Shown one piece after another: positions 10,501 through 24,800 of a DNA stretch of 64,000 nucleotides. Position 1 is the stretch's first letter; each line of letters opens with the position of its first letter. The translations under genes and the position numbers were made by a program. Source of the stretch: Lindgomyces ingoldianus (Eukaryota; Ascomycota; Dothideomycetes; Pleosporales; Lindgomycetaceae). The stretch spans positions 1,725,629-1,789,628 of the forward strand of contig NW_022985164.1 in assembly GCF_010093535.1 (NCBI RefSeq), in the 5' to 3' direction. The notes below the pieces were generated by a model. It was not told the DNA's origin and did not search any database. It worked only from the letters and a program-made list of their open reading frames with translations.

Positions 10501-13288
10501 TTTTAGATTGTGCAATAGTCTAGCAACTTACTAGTGCTATATAAACAACATATTAATTAACTATTTAGACAATTTCTGCATTACCTATCTTAATAACATT
10601 CTTATTTACTCTAAAAACAAGGTAACTTATATCCTCTATATTAAAAAAGTCTTAGAAAGGCTCTAGTAAGCAGGATTATAAGTAGAGATTAGAAAAAGTA
10701 AATTTTATATTACTTAAATAAAGTATCTTAGCTATATACTCTTAAACAAAAGACTAGAGGTTAACCTAGAGAAAGTAGAGGTGCTACGCAACTAGCAGGC
10801 GCCTACTACTGTAACAGGTGTGAAATCTTTTCTAGGCTTTACTAGATTTTATTAGTAATTTGTTTTAAAATTCTTTTATGTAGCAAAACTAATTATTACG
10901 CTTTAAAGCCTTACTACCTTTTTTATATAAACTTTAGAGTGTAATGTAGCTTTTAAAAAGCTAAAGTCTAAACTATTAAGAATACCTACTCTCTACTATT
11001 TTAACTTTATGTTGTAAACTAAAATTAAAACTAATACTTTTAATAAAGTAGTAGTAGAAGTCCTTTCTTAGGAACAAGCAGATAGAAATTAGTGCCCTGT
11101 ATTATTCTATAGTAAGGTCCTATCTAGTTTAGAGCTAAACTAGGAGATACATAATAAAAAGCTATTTGCAATTATTACAGCGTTTAAATAATAAAGGGCT
11201 AAGCTTACATCTATAGCAACAAGCACTTTAGTATATACTAATTATTGTTTGTTAGAGTACTTTATAACAACAAAGGTGCTAAATGCTTATTAGGCCTATT
11301 AGGCTAAAAAGTTAGCTTAGTATTGCTTCTAAATTAAGTACACTCTTAGTAAGAACAACGCTAGGGCAGACATTCTTAGTTGTTGTAAATAAGACATAGA
11401 AAATTTAAGAGCAGCTTAAACTAATAATAGGTTAAGAGTCCTACTAGGACTGCACTAACTGCACCTCTAAATTAACTCTAAACTAGCCTAGTACTACATT
11501 GCTTAAACAATAACTTAAGTAGCTACACTAAATGTTATAGAAAGACTAGACTAGGTTATGTCTCTAGATTCTTTAGAATTAATTAATATATTACTTTAAA
11601 AGAATTAAGCCTTTTTTACGTAAAAGCAAGAACTTCTACCCTGCTATTATTAGATAGGAAATAGACTACTCCTCTATGCTAACTGCTTATGTGTGCTAGT
11701 AGACTTGTTACTGTGTACCTAACTTATTTAAGAAGTCTATAACTAAGTATCTTTAGCACACCTAAGTGCTACTAAGACCTATTAGTTACTAGCCTAAAAG
11801 TACTACTAAAAGGGTATAGAAGCTACTTGCAAATAATATGTACAAAATTACCTCCTCTGTTATAAGGCTTATCTAAAACAGACCTAAACTTTAGGCTTTA
11901 TCTACTCTCTACTAATTTCTGCTTAACTAATGCAGCACCTGTGCATTAACTTTAAGGAGTTCCCTAAAGACAAGTCTAGATATAATTAGATTATAGTTAT
12001 AATTAATTACCTGTTAAAACAAGCTATTTCTATCCCCTACTACAAAATAATTAACGCCTAGAAAATAGCTGCTTTATTTATTTAATAAGTGTACTGTTTT
12101 AGCTACACACCTAAAACTATTATTTTTAATTAAGGACCTTAGTTTATATCTAGTTTCTAGTCTAAATTCTGTTAAATTCTAAGTGTAAAAGTTAAGCTTT
12201 TTACTGCCTATTATAAGGAAATAGATAGCTAAACAGAGATTATAAATAAGTATATTAATTAAAGACTAAGGCCTTTTGTATTTTTTTACTAAGATAACTA
12301 GAGTTCCTTACTGCCTCTAATTAATTAGGCTTAGATAACCTTGCCTTATGCAATAATTAAAATGTCTTTGTATTAAGTCCTATACAGCTCTAAACTATGT
12401 TAAAGCTAGGACTAGAAACATTCTACAGATCCTATTACAGCTATAGACAAGTTAAATTAGAAGGATGCCCTAGCATTAGCAACCTGCATGCACGCAGCCT
12501 AGGAGCTAGCAAAGACCTATATAGAAAAGGCCTAGGATTAGATGCAAACTGTAGTTAACTGCTACTGCTAGCTAGTTAACTAGAAGGTTAGCAACATAGT
12601 CTACCTAAGCATAGAGAACCTAGCTGTTTAGAAACCTAGCTAAAAACTATCTAATTAATAAGAGGGTCCTTTTAAGGTACTTAAGCAAGTTAGTAACTTA
12701 TACTGCCTAAAGCTACCTTTAGGGTTAAAGATACATAACGTCTTTGCACTAAACGTGCTCTGTAAAGACCCTTAGAATCTGCTCCTAGGACAAGAACCTC
12801 TAAAACCCCCTAGAATTGCTATTAATAAGGTAAAGAAGTAGGAAGTAGAGGAAATACTTGCTAGCAAGCTCTACTAGAAAACGCTTAAGTACTAGGTAAA
12901 ATAGGTAGGACACAACCCTAATCTAGTTTAGTATAAGGCTTTAAATTTTATAGGTTCTCCCTATAAACTAAAGGCCTTCTATAATAAGCATCTAAATTAG
13001 CTAGGACCTCTAAGAGCCTTACGTAAGTAGATTAAGGCTTTTAAAGCTAGTATAGAAGGCATAGATCACTTAGCAGACAATAAAGTATAGGAGTAAGAAG
13101 TAAATTTATAGTTATATATAAGGGTATTACAACTCTAAGGACACTGCTAGCAGTGCAAAGGAATACTTAGTAAGGACACCTAGCTAAATTAGACTAGTTT
13201 TGTTTTAAGGATGTAGAGGATATAACAGCAATACTTTGTACTATAACTACTACTAATAGGGACTATCAGTCTACAGAGGGGGGGGTAG
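7571..13288 (+). pseudogene. E1 gag-pol remnant with chromodomain
   Basis: Domain order is gag, zinc knuckle, RT, integrase, chromodomain, the Ty3/gypsy chromovirus order. The zinc knuckle at 8979-9020 reads YYNYRKLRYFTSNCP where three of the four CCHC ligands have become Tyr. The RT catalytic box at 10586-10597 reads YLNN instead of YLDD, followed by ILIYS. The integrase tail is near 12230-12400. Chromodomain-like sequence (EEILASKLY...KYQVKQVGHNPN, reading stops as Gln) lies at about 12845-13010. Stops are TAA/TAG at former CAA, CAG or TGG codons throughout, so no protein is possible. From about 13137 a gag-derived piece replaces the normal 3' region; see findings. Confidence 0.85.
13281..13288 (+). 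other. E1 polypurine tract region
   Basis: The run AGAGGGGGGGGTAG immediately upstream of the 3' LTR fixes the element's orientation as plus. Confidence 0.7.
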
Positions 13289-13579
13289 TGTAACAATCCT
13301 TATGAATCGTTCCATCTCGGGTCGCTCGGATCCTATCCGAAGGGTCCCCGTATCGGCCCCAACCATGACTCGACCCAGTCCCCCGCAGTTACCCCTATTC
13401 TCGCATGTATTTAGTCGCACCTCGCCCCCGTAGCTAGCTCGGTAGTTTTCTGATATCCTACGTACAAGGCCTATAGGTGTCATTGGTATTCCCAGGTCTC
13501 TGAGTCCCCACGCACTCCCATATGCCTCTGAGTGGATTCATACCGCATTCGGACCCATTGTCTTGCCTGCGCCGTTACA
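13289..13579 (+). repeat. E1 3' LTR
   Basis: 291 bp. Its outer right end (ATACCGCATTCGGACCCATT, GCGCCGTTACA) is essentially unmutated, while the same bases in the 5' LTR are C-to-T changed. Confidence 0.9.
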
Positions 13580-13893
13580 AAGCATAATCTAGGCTATATT
13601 AGCATAAACTAGCTTAGTATGTTTAAGAAGCGTTATTTAAAGCTTAAAGTAACATTTAAGTATAGTATAACTATAAAAGAACCTTTTATAAGAGTTCTAA
13701 AGTAATTTAAAGTAGGTTTAGCTTTATAAAGAATATTAAAGCTAAGTATAGCATTTAGAATAATAATATGTACAACTTTAGTAAAATAGGCTTTATTATA
13801 AGCTAAATATCTATTAACTATACTTACACTTAAAACTTTACTTTAAGCTTTTGTCGCAACTGCTAATTAGAGAGCAATAAGGAGCAAGTCTAT

Positions 13894-14506
13894 TGTTACA
13901 ATCCTTGCTTCGTGGAAGCACTCGGGTCTTATGATATTCCTAGGGGGAAGTAGGACGGATGGTAGGGGCCAACTGGTAGGGTGTACAGTCCTACGTACAG
14001 GCTAATAGGCTACTAGAGGAAGGGAGAGTAACTAGATTATAGTTTGCCCTATGTGCAGCAGTAGAAAGGCTAGGTTAAACAGTCCTGTTAGACAGAATTA
14101 GAGGTATATATAGTGTAAGATATATAAATAGTATTATAGCTCTTTAGAAAGCTAAATGCTACTTAGTTTATGTAAAAAATAAACTAAATATTAAACACAC
14201 CTTTTAAAGGTTATTTAAAGTAGGAACTATATACATATCTAAAAGTGCTAAGGTAAGTTTAGGTAAGTTTAAATAAGCTTTATAAATTAGCTTTACTACT
14301 AACTTATTTTAGCTTGTTTAGACTTACTAAGCTCTTTTAGGCCTTATGTTCTGTCTTTTTACTAAACAACACATTTTTCTATTATTACAGGCAGCTGTGC
14401 TGCTTCTATAGCCTCTAGTTAGTCTATAAGCAAGCCCTGTTCTAACCTAGCTAGATTATAGAGCACTGCTAGTAGAGTTACGCTAGTCTAACTGTAGACT
14501 ATAACA
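13894..14506 (-). repeat. B 3' LTR (left)
   Basis: The outer left end retains CTTCGTGGAAGCACTCGGGT; the inner part is AT-shifted. Confidence 0.9.
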
Positions 14507-16233
14507 CGCTGCCCCTTCTCCCTAGCAGCGTCCTTGCCGCTCTGCTTACATAACTATGTTAGTAAGAGTTTATTTATAAAGTAAGCGCCTACCTACTAGA
14601 AGGTATTTTTAATATTTTTTTTTATACTAAATAGCTTGTTAGTCTTGCTTATTTTACTATTCTTATATTACCCTTTACTTTAATCTTTTTTACTAAATAA
14701 AGATAAGGCTCTATAGTACTTACTAATTATTAAAGTTATCTTACATGTTAACTTTATCCTTAGATAAATGCGTTAAGTGTGTAAAAAATAATAATAAGTG
14801 TAATATTTTTATATCTAACACTACTTAGAAATGTTTAAAGAGAGAAAAAAAAAACTTTTTTAGTCTACTAAAGCTTTTTAGGCCTAGGACTTTATATTAT
14901 CTGCTTATAACTAAAAGTAAAGAGAAAAGTTGTCTTAGCAGATTTAAAAGCAGCTCTGCCTACATAAGAAGATAATAGTAAAGAGAGATAAAAAGCGCTC
15001 TAGGTAAGATTATATCTAAAAATTACTAGATTTTTTAAAGGCTTAACACATAAAGTACTTAAAAAAGAACTTTTTTTTTTAGATAAAATAAAAGCTTTTA
15101 AAGCTAAAGTAAAAAGTTACTTTTTTTTATAACCTTTATTTACTAGAACTTATCTCTAAAAGCTGCTGCTATTTAGTAATAAAGTAGCTACTTTTTTTAA
15201 TATAAGTGCTTTATTACCTAGCTAGTTTTTGTTAGATAAGCCTAAAGGTACTTTTATACTAATAGCTGCGTGTTTCTTAAATTCTTAGCTAGTTTTTATG
15301 TGTTTTTACTAGTAAGCTACTTTTTTTATTTTACTAAAAATTTTTTTTTATTTTTTTAATCTTTAATAATGTGTTTAACTTTATACTTTATTTCTTTATC
15401 TTTTTATTTTTATATAGATAGAGGAATTTTCTTAAGTGCTTTTTCTAATCTAGAGATATAAAACTATAGGTGTATTTTTATATATAAAAGAAGCTTAAGT
15501 TTATAATTATCTTACTAAGTTTAAAAAACTTTATATAGTTTTATTCTTTTTTTTACTAGCTTTTTTAAAGGTCTTAGTATCTTAAAGTTCTTAGTGTTAA
15601 AATATATGTAGTCTTCTAGGTAAATTTCTAGTCCTAGTTATTATAACTTATTTACATAGTTTTTTATTATTTCTCTACTAGTTTTAGCTTCTAGTGCTAA
15701 TTTCTTATATATGCTTTATAAGCTTAATAACTAGTCTATTAACTTTTATAGGTCTATAGGTTAATTTCTATGCAGTGTAAAGTACAGGTTGTACCTAAAA
15801 TTAGCTTTATATAGTGTTTTCTTTATTATAGCTAATTCTACTATGTTAATAGCTAACTATGCTATTAAAAGCTATTCTACCTAATTATTTTAAGTATAAA
15901 AGACATATTTTCTAAGGTACTTCTCTACTTTAGTATTTACTTTTTTAGTTTAACTATCTATCTGCAGATAGTAGGCTATAGACAGCTTGTGTGCTATGCT
16001 AAGGTGCCTTATAGCTGCTTTTTAGAATCTACTAGTAAATAGTTTATCTTAGTTAGAGATAATAATCTTAAGGTATTTATATACTAATACTATGTTTTAT
16101 TTTAATTTATAGATAAACTTCTTAGCTATTATTATTTTTTCTAAGAGCTAAGTGTGCAAGTATTTAGTAGTTTTATTAAGTGTTACTATAATTATATTAC
16201 ACATCTTCTTTATTTTTAGTTCTTTAGACAGAG

Positions 16234-16550
16234 TGTCACGGTATCCTCCCCGGATCCCAGACATAACTGTATTAGACGCGTACTAGAGTATTATTAGTGC
16301 ATGTCTGACATAAACATAACATAACATAGACATAAACTTAAGCATAAACTGCTTTAACACTAACTAAACCTAGAACAGGCTTAATTTATACCTAAAGCGC
16401 TTAGACTTCTAAGCTAAGTATTTAATTACTAATTTTTTTTAAACCTTTTTATTTCTTACATAACATCTTATACTTACTATAATACCTTATGTAGTAATTA
16501 AACTAGACCTCTGTAAAGCTCTATAACCTTACTTATGCATAATTATAACA
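16234..16550 (+). repeat. A1 5' LTR
   Basis: 317 bp. The left end CGGTATCCTCCCCGGATCCC is intact; the right end is fully AT-shifted. Confidence 0.9.
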
Positions 16551-19500
16551 TTATATTATATTAAAACTTTAGCTAAGAATAGCTTCTAAATCTAATTTAA
16601 TAAGCTTTGTACTTATACAACTTTAAGCTATTAAAGTAAGCTAAAAAGCTTTTTAAAAAGCACTTACTTTATAAAAAAGCTGCTATATTATAAGCTTTAA
16701 AGCTTTTTAAAAGAACTTTAAAGAATAGCTTTATATTATTAAGTAGTTTATTTCTGCCTTAACTTTTATTATAGTAGTAAAAACTAAAAACTTACTAGCC
16801 TTAAAGCTTACTTAGAAGTCTAAAGATAGCTTAACTCTTTTCTACTTAACACTGCCTACAACTTATAACCTTTTTAACTTAGTAATAAAATCTAACTAAC
16901 TCTCTAATCCTCTACTATTTAATAGAAAATAGAAAAACCTACTTTTTTTTTCTATATAAGCTTTAATATAAACTTAAAGAAAATGTAAACTAATTCCCCT
17001 TTAAATACTCTTAGTTACTATATGCTTACTTTTAACTTAACTATAACATAACAGCCTTAATTAACTTACTAATAAATAAAAATATTATTAACTTAAATTA
17101 ATTTATAGCATTTTTATAAGCAACTTATAAAGACTTAAATAAAAAGTTAACAGCCCTAAGTTACCTAAACACTTTATAATAAAAAAAAAAAAGCTTTACT
17201 TTACACTTTACTAAGTTCTACTAACTTACATCTAATATAGGCCTAAATAAAATAGGTCTAATTATAGCCTTATATAACTCCCTCTTAACTAAACTGCAAC
17301 GCGCTATAGTAGAAGAACCCCTTCTAAATAACCTTAACGCGTATGTAAACCTAATTGCTACCTATAATAATAACATAAGGTTCCTCTCTATACAAGCCCT
17401 AATACGCCCCTAAACTAGCGCAGTTACAAATAAAAACTTTAATATAATAAAAATTAATTTAAATTATGCTTTAGTTAGTTTTAAAAAGTGTAAAAATTAT
17501 AAAAAAAAAAGTTAATGCTTTAAGTGTAGTAAGTATAGTTATATCTTCTAAAACTACTTTATTTCTCTTCTTTAAGTTTACATAAGTAGCGCTACTAGCA
17601 CTTATTAAAAATTTTTACTATTTTAATTTTATTTTTATAAAGGCTTTAACTTATATTTAAGCCCTAATCTTTTTTGCTACTCTTAATATAGCTACAGCTA
17701 TAGCAGTAGGAGCCTGCAAAAAGGCTTATTCTAAGGCTAAGTTACCTCTTAGAACTAATTTAACACTAAATCTCTACTAACTTATAGGCTAAGTCCCTTA
17801 CTAATAACTAAAAGTACTAAGTTAATATTTCTATATATTTATAATAAAAAACTATATTAGCCTTAATATAAGCTCTTATTAACTTAGAAGTAAACAGTAT
17901 AGGTTATATTAATAAAAAACTAGCATGTAAACTAAATCTTTAATTAACACTACTTACCTAAATAATTTACCTAACTAGATTTAATAAAAAATAACTTAAA
18001 AAAGGTTTTATTTTTTATACTATAACTATTATAATTACTTACTAACACTATAAAAAGCAGATTAAGCTTTATGTAATAAACACAAAATGTTATAACTTAA
18101 TCTTAGAATAACTATAGCTGTATTAGCATAAGGTTGCCTTTAATTACTAAAAGTAAGTTCTAAACTTTAACTCTTTCTAATGCTAAAACATATACTTACA
18201 CTTACACCTAAATAACACCTAAATAGCACTTAATATAGAAAGTCTTTAAACCTACTTTCTAATAACTTAGAAAAGAACTACTTAAGTAAGGCTAATAAGC
18301 TAGGCCTTTTACTAAGATAAGCTATATAAAATAATTTAACAACTACTTAAACTTAAAAAAAAAAGCCTTTAAAAAACCTTTACCTACTTAATTTAAACAT
18401 AAACTAGAACTTAAACAGTAGATAGACATCTACTATATAAAACCTACTTTATTTATAACTCTAGCTTAATAACTAGATTATAAAATCTACATAGTTATAA
18501 TTTCTAATATAGACTAAGCTTTAGCTCTTTAAAAACACACTAACTTAAAAATAATAGTCTTTTAAGACTACTATAACTTATTACATGTTTTTTTTAAAAT
18601 AAGTTTAATAAGCTTTTAATATAATGTCTATATAATTACTAGATAACTTTTAAGCCTAGTAAACAACCTAGTTATAGGCTACTATATAAGATGTTACTAA
18701 ACAAATTAAAAGTGCTTTAAAAATACTTTAATAAGAACTTAAAAAAAAAGTTTATTTAAGCTAGCTTCTTACTAGTACTATTACTTATACTATTTATAAA
18801 AAAACTTAAGAGTAGGCTTTAATTCTATGTTAACTACTAAAGACTAAATATTATTACTATTAAAAACTAATACTTAATTTTTTTTTATAGAAAACCTTAA
18901 GCTAACTAAGTAAAGTAAAGTATTTTATAAAGTTAGATATTATTACTACTTTTAATAAGCTAAAAATAGTAAAAGGTAATAAGTAGCTAACAGCATTTTA
19001 GACCTAATATAAACTATTTAAGTACCTAGTAATGCCTTTTAGCTTAGCTAACACGCCTAGTACTTTTTAATATTTTATAAACAACTTACTCTAACTCTAC
19101 CTAAATGTGTTTTGCACTATGTATATTAATAATATTCTAATCTATAGTAATAGCTTTTTAGAGCATAAACAGCATGTACGCCTAGTGCTAAAGGCTATAG
19201 AAAAAGCAGGTCTACAACTTAATATAAATAAATGCAAGTTCTACTAATTAAAAATTATGTATTTAGAATATATAATCTTTATAAATAGTATTTAAATAGA
19301 CCCTATTAAGGTTTAAACTATGCTAGATTAGCAATACTTAAAAGACATAAAAGATGTTTAAGCTTTTATAAAATTTACTAACTTTTACTAATAATTTATT
19401 AATAACTTCTTATAGCTAGTAAGCTTTATAATTACACTTACTAAAAAAAAAGTTTAATTTAACTTTAACTTAAATTACTAATAGTTTTTTAACTAGCTAA

Positions 19501-21575
19501 AAAAAGCTTTTACTAAAGCTCTAATACTCTACTACTTTAACTTTAAACTACTAATACTTATAAAAGCTAATGCCTTAGACTATGTAGTAGCAGAAGTTCT
19601 TTTCTAGACTAAGCTAGATAGGACTATTAGGCCTATTACATACTTCTTAAAAAAAATAAGTTCTGTAAAAGGCAATTATAAAATCTATAATAAGGAATTA
19701 CTTGCTATAGTACACTGCTTTAAATAATAGCAACCTAAACTAAAAAGTGCAGCGCATCTAATATAGGTTCTATCTAACTATAAGAACTTATAGTACTTTG
19801 TAACTATAAAATAACTTAGCTACTAATAAGCCTATTAGTTTAAATACCTATTTTATTTTAATTTTAAGATTACTTATTATCTTAATTAAGATAGAGGGAA
19901 ACTAGATGCCTTTATAAAGTAATCTTAAAACATCTTTACTTAAAAAGAAGTGTAAAAGGCTTAACACTAAACTTTATTTTAACTTAAGCTATTTTTAGAC
20001 CTTAACCTAAATAAAATAAATTAAATAATTAATTAAATTATTACTAATAAGTATTTAAATAATAAATTTATCTAAAAAACTTTAAACCTACTCTAAAACA
20101 GCACTAGTTAGTTAAAAAAGGTAACACTAGCTAACTATAAAAACTAAAATAGTAAGCTATATTACTATAACTAACTTATAATTCTTAATTCTAATAAACT
20201 AAGAATTAAACTACTTTAAATTATACATAACTTGCCTGTTAGAGAACACTTAGGCAGAGAAAAGACTCTTAACCTACTACAGAGAGAGTACTACTAGCCC
20301 TGCATGTTCTATACTATACACTAATATATATTATGTTGCTATACTTACTATAAAGTAAAGGCCTCTTAAGAAAGGTATAATAGCCTACTTAAACTACTTC
20401 TAATCTTTAAATAAGCTTAGAAAGACATATTAATTAATTTTATTATAGACCTACCTTTATCTAAAGGGTATATAAATATTATAGTAGTTGTTAATTACTT
20501 AACTAAGTATTAACACTTAATACTATGTTTCTTTATAACTGCCCTTAATATAGCCTAGTTATTCTACTAATACATATAAGTTTACTATAGCCTACCTAAC
20601 ATAATTATATTAGATAGAGGTACACAGTTTGTCTTAGCCTTCTAAGACAAACTCTATAAACAGCTCTAAATTGTCCTTTATCTATTTATAGCTTTTTACC
20701 TAAAGACTAACAGCTAGACTAAGAACATAAACACTGTAATAAAATAAGTTCTATAAGTGTACATAAACTACTAGTAAGATAACTAGGTAAAATAGTTAGC
20801 TATAGCATAGTTTAAAGCTAATAACATAACATCTAAATTAATATAAGTATCCTTGTTCTTAGCAAACTATAGATACTACCCTTAAATAAAATTTAAACTA
20901 CTTATAAATACCCCCTAACTAACTTATTAATCTGTATAAGTAATAAACATAAATAGACTTATTAATAAAATCTAAAATATATCTAAATATATTTATAAAA
21001 AGCTTACATAGGCTTAAGCTCTTTAATAAGAGTACATAAACTAATTCTAAACCTCTGCCCCTGCGTATGCAGCTAGTAAGAAGGTCTAGCTAGATGCTAG
21101 AAATATTTAAATAAACTAATAATTAAAGAAACTTAATTAAAAGAACTTTAGCCTCTTTACAGTAGCTTATATAGTCTTATTACATGCTTACTAATTAATT
21201 CTACCTAACAGCATAAAGATACACCCTGTGTTCTATGTATTATTGCTGCGCTAAGTAGCTCTTAAATCTAACTATCTACTTAAACAGCTAAACTTGCTAC
21301 CTAAACTTATTATTATAAACAATAAACTAGAATATGTTATAAAAAACATTAAATAGATCTAGTTTAATAAAAAAAACATATCTATAAATACTTTATAAAA
21401 TAGACTAGATATAATAAACTATTATAGAAACTTATAAAAGCCTTATAAGAGAACTCTACAGTAACCTAATTCTATGCCTAATACTTATCTAAACTAAACC
21501 TGTACTCTAACAAAGATAACCTAATGCTAGAACTACTAATGTAAAGAATTCCCTTTTTAATAAAAGAAGGGGTAC
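16551..21575 (+). pseudogene. A1 gag-pol remnant with C-terminal chromodomain
   Basis: The zinc knuckle at 17516-17557 reads CFKCSKYSYIF, so the first two Cys stay and His plus the last Cys became Tyr. RT runs through roughly 18.8-19.4 kb, with catalytic box YINN at 19122-19133 in place of YIDD, followed by ILIYS and preceded by the MPF.LANAPSTF-type block. Integrase near 20700-20760 keeps KTNSQT. At about 21330-21440 the frame starting EYVIKNI has the spacing of a chromodomain. The element is of normal length for an autonomous family member but has many TAA/TAG stops. Confidence 0.85.
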
Positions 21576-21893
21576 TGTTACAGTATCCTCCCTAGATTCT
21601 AGACATAACTATATTAGACGTGTACTAGAGTATTATTAGTGCATGTCTAACATAAACATAACATAATATAGACATAAACTTAAGTATAAACTGCTTTAAC
21701 ACTAACTAAACCTAAAATAGGCTTAATTTATACTTAAAGCGCTTAGACTTCTAAGCTAAGTATTTAATTACTAATTTCCTTTTAAACCTTCTTATTCCTT
21801 ACACAACGTCTTGTACCTACTATAATACCTTACGTAGTAATTAAACTAGACCTCCGTGAAGCTCTATAACCTTACTTGTGCACAATCGTGACA
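21576..21893 (+). repeat. A1 3' LTR
   Basis: 318 bp. The inner left end is mutated; the outer right end (CTCCGTGAAGCTC, GTGCACAATCGTGACA) is intact. Confidence 0.9.
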
Positions 21894-24800
21894 CAGAGGT
21901 AGTTTTATAATAAAGTCTATTATAATTATTATCTATAGTTGCTTTAGAGCTTTAATTAGTTATAAGTATTTATAAAGTCTGTGCCTTTATAAGTTATTTT
22001 TATTATAGGTGTTATATTCTCTAAGCACTTTAGTGCACAGTTACTTTACTTTTAGTATTCTTTATAGTATAGCAGTCCTTAGCTTTTTCTAAAAGGTGCC
22101 TATTTCTAGATGTTTAAACATTAGGGATTTATAGTATTTTTAAACTAAGTTTTTTTATTCTTGCTTAATAGCTATAAGCATGTAAAATTCTTTTATAAGT
22201 TGCAGCTTATTATAAACCTATCTTTTATTAGTTTTCTTAAAAAGAGTAAATTTTTTAGTTTTTATTATTATTAAAGTAATCTAGTTTACAGCTAAGAGTG
22301 TTAGCCTACTAGTTTTATGTTTCTAGAATATGCTTAATAATATAGTTAAACTGTGTAAGCTTTATTACTTATTTTATATACATTAGTAAGAGTTTCTTTA
22401 CTGTTAGAAACATAACTAGATTTACATAGTCTATTATAATGTAAAAAAGCTTTGCTATTTTGTGTAGTTCTATAGCCTATACTTTTATAGTGTTTAGTAT
22501 AGCTTTTAGCTTTTTATTAAGTATACTATAAGCAGCTTTAGGTCCTAAGAACTTAGCTAAGTAGTATGCTACTAGGTGCTATTTCTTATCTTCCTGTTTT
22601 TAGTAAAACGCTGCTCTGCTAGCTCCTAGGGATGCGTCTATGTAGATCTTAGTGTCTAGCTATAAGTTATACATTCTTAGCACTAGTTTTACTATTATAG
22701 CCTACTTTAACACTATAAATACTTTATTTATTTATAAAGTCTAAACAAATTTTGCTATTACTTATTTCTTTATAGTAGTGTTAGTTAAAAGTATAGTAAT
22801 TTTTAAGTAGTCTTTAATTATTTATCTAACATATTTTAATAGTCTAAGAAATTCTTTAACTTTTTTAACTATTATAAGTTCTAGCTACTTAAGTACTTTT
22901 TATACTTTAGCTAAGTTAATTTTTATTTCTTTACTATTAATTATAAATCTTAAATACTTTGTTTTTATAACATAGAATTTATATTTAGAAAGCTATAAGT
23001 AGAGTCTATACTTTCTTAGCTATTCTAAGACTTTTTATACCTTTTATATGTAGTCCTCTAGTGTATCTTTTAAGTAGATAAGGACATTATCTAGATATAC
23101 TAGAGTAAAGACATTAAAGTATAAGTTAAGAGCTATATTAATAATCTACTAGAATATTACTAGAGCGTTTATTAAGCTAAATAGCATTACTAATAATTTA
23201 TAAAGTCTTTATAAAGTTTTAAACACTATAAGCTACTTATTTTCTTTTTTTATTCTAATTTTGTTAAATCTATTTTGTATGTTAAACTTTATAATGTACT
23301 AAGTTTCTTTTAACTAGTTTATAATATTTTATATAATAAAGAGAGAAAATTAGTCTTAGATTATATTATTATTTAAAGTTTTATAGTTTTAATAAACATA
23401 GATCTTTTTTTCTTTCTTTTTTATAAAAACTACTGCTAAAGCAATAAGGCTGTAGCTTTTTTAAATATAGCCTTATGCTAACATTTAGTCTATATACTTT
23501 TATAGGGCTTTTTTTTATATTTTTATTAATAAGCGCAGCTTATAAGTTTTTAGGTTATAGTTTTCTACTAAGTTAATAGCATAGTTTTAAGGCTAGTGTA
23601 GTAGTAGTTTTTCTAAATTTTTTAGTGTCTTAAACATATTCTTATAATCCTTATACTTAATAGGGATACTGCCTTTGTTCTATATCTTAAAAATTTTAAT
23701 CTATTCTATATTATTATTAGCTTTTATTTTTTTATAAAGGACTTTTTTAAGTTCTTTTTTTATTATCTTAATAGCCTAGGCTTTTAGCTTTTAGTAAAGA
23801 AACTTTTTAAGTTTTTTTTTTTTAAGTAGTAACTACTACTTTATTTTACTTATTTATAAATTAAGTATTTGTTGTTGTAGCATGCTAACTAGGTTATGCG
23901 CGCATAGTCTTTTAAGCTTTTAATTATTATTATTCTCTAGTTAATTATAGAGTTATGCGCCTTAAGCTAGTTATAGCCTAGAATTATGTTATATTTACCT
24001 TTTAATAAAAGTATATTTATAGATTTTTAATCTTTTATGTTTAGAGTTTTAAAGTTTTTTTTATAAGTTTCTAAGTTAATTTATCCTTTACTATACTTAA
24101 TTAAAAATGCGGTAGCAAAAGTTACCTTAAATAGTACTTTTTTTATATAAAAATTTTTTTTTTTACTTACTTAATTCTTATCTAATGCAGTAAAGGTGCA
24201 CCTGCTGTCTATAAGAGCTAGCCCTAACTATCTCTTATATGTAAAGGTAGTAGTTAGACTGTGTCTAGTTCCTTATTCTACTGCAACTATAGCTAATATA
24301 TTATAAAGAACTTTTTTATTTAAAAAAAAATAAAAGTTAATATTTTATAAGTTATTATTAAACTTATTTTTTTTTTATAAATTTAGTGTTTTTAGTTATA
24401 GTAGTTAGCTACTTTACACTTATAATCTTTAACTAAGTAATATAATGTTAAATAGTCTTTTTTTTACTACTTTTTACTAAAAATAGTAGAACTTATAGTT
24501 ATTTTATTTTTTACACTTTATCTACTTTTCTTATTTATGTAGAGAGGCTGTCTAATAAGTGTAACAGTTTATAGTTTTGTAGGTAGAGGCTATTTCTTAC
24601 TATAAGCATTTATTATAGTTTTTCTTCTATATAGGCTACTAACCTGTCTAGTGTTTATTATTCTAATGTTTTACACAGTAACACTGTGTGCATTAGTACT
24701 AGGGGTATTGACAGTTGTTAGGTTTATGTAATATGTTAAGAGAACTCTTCTAAGTTTACTATAAGTATTTTTATGTTTATACTATCTGTATAAGGTGCCC

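Larger units (their letters stand above)
7280..13579 (+). mobile_element. E1: complete Ty3/gypsy element, RIP-degraded
   Basis: 6.3 kb with 291-bp LTRs, TGTAAC...GTTACA, and a G-rich polypurine tract just before the right LTR, so the element reads on the plus strand. It interrupts D. The flanking duplication is AAGCATAATCT (7269-7279 and 13580-13590), 11 bp, whereas other members of the family here have 5 bp. Confidence 0.9.
16234..21893 (+). mobile_element. A1: Ty3/gypsy chromovirus-like element
   Basis: 5660 bp, LTRs TGTCACG...CGTGACA, target duplication CAGAG (16229-16233, 21894-21898). The polypurine tract AAAAGAAGGGG at about 21562-21572 gives plus orientation. It is the innermost element of the stack X > D > C > B > A1. 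Confidence 0.92.
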
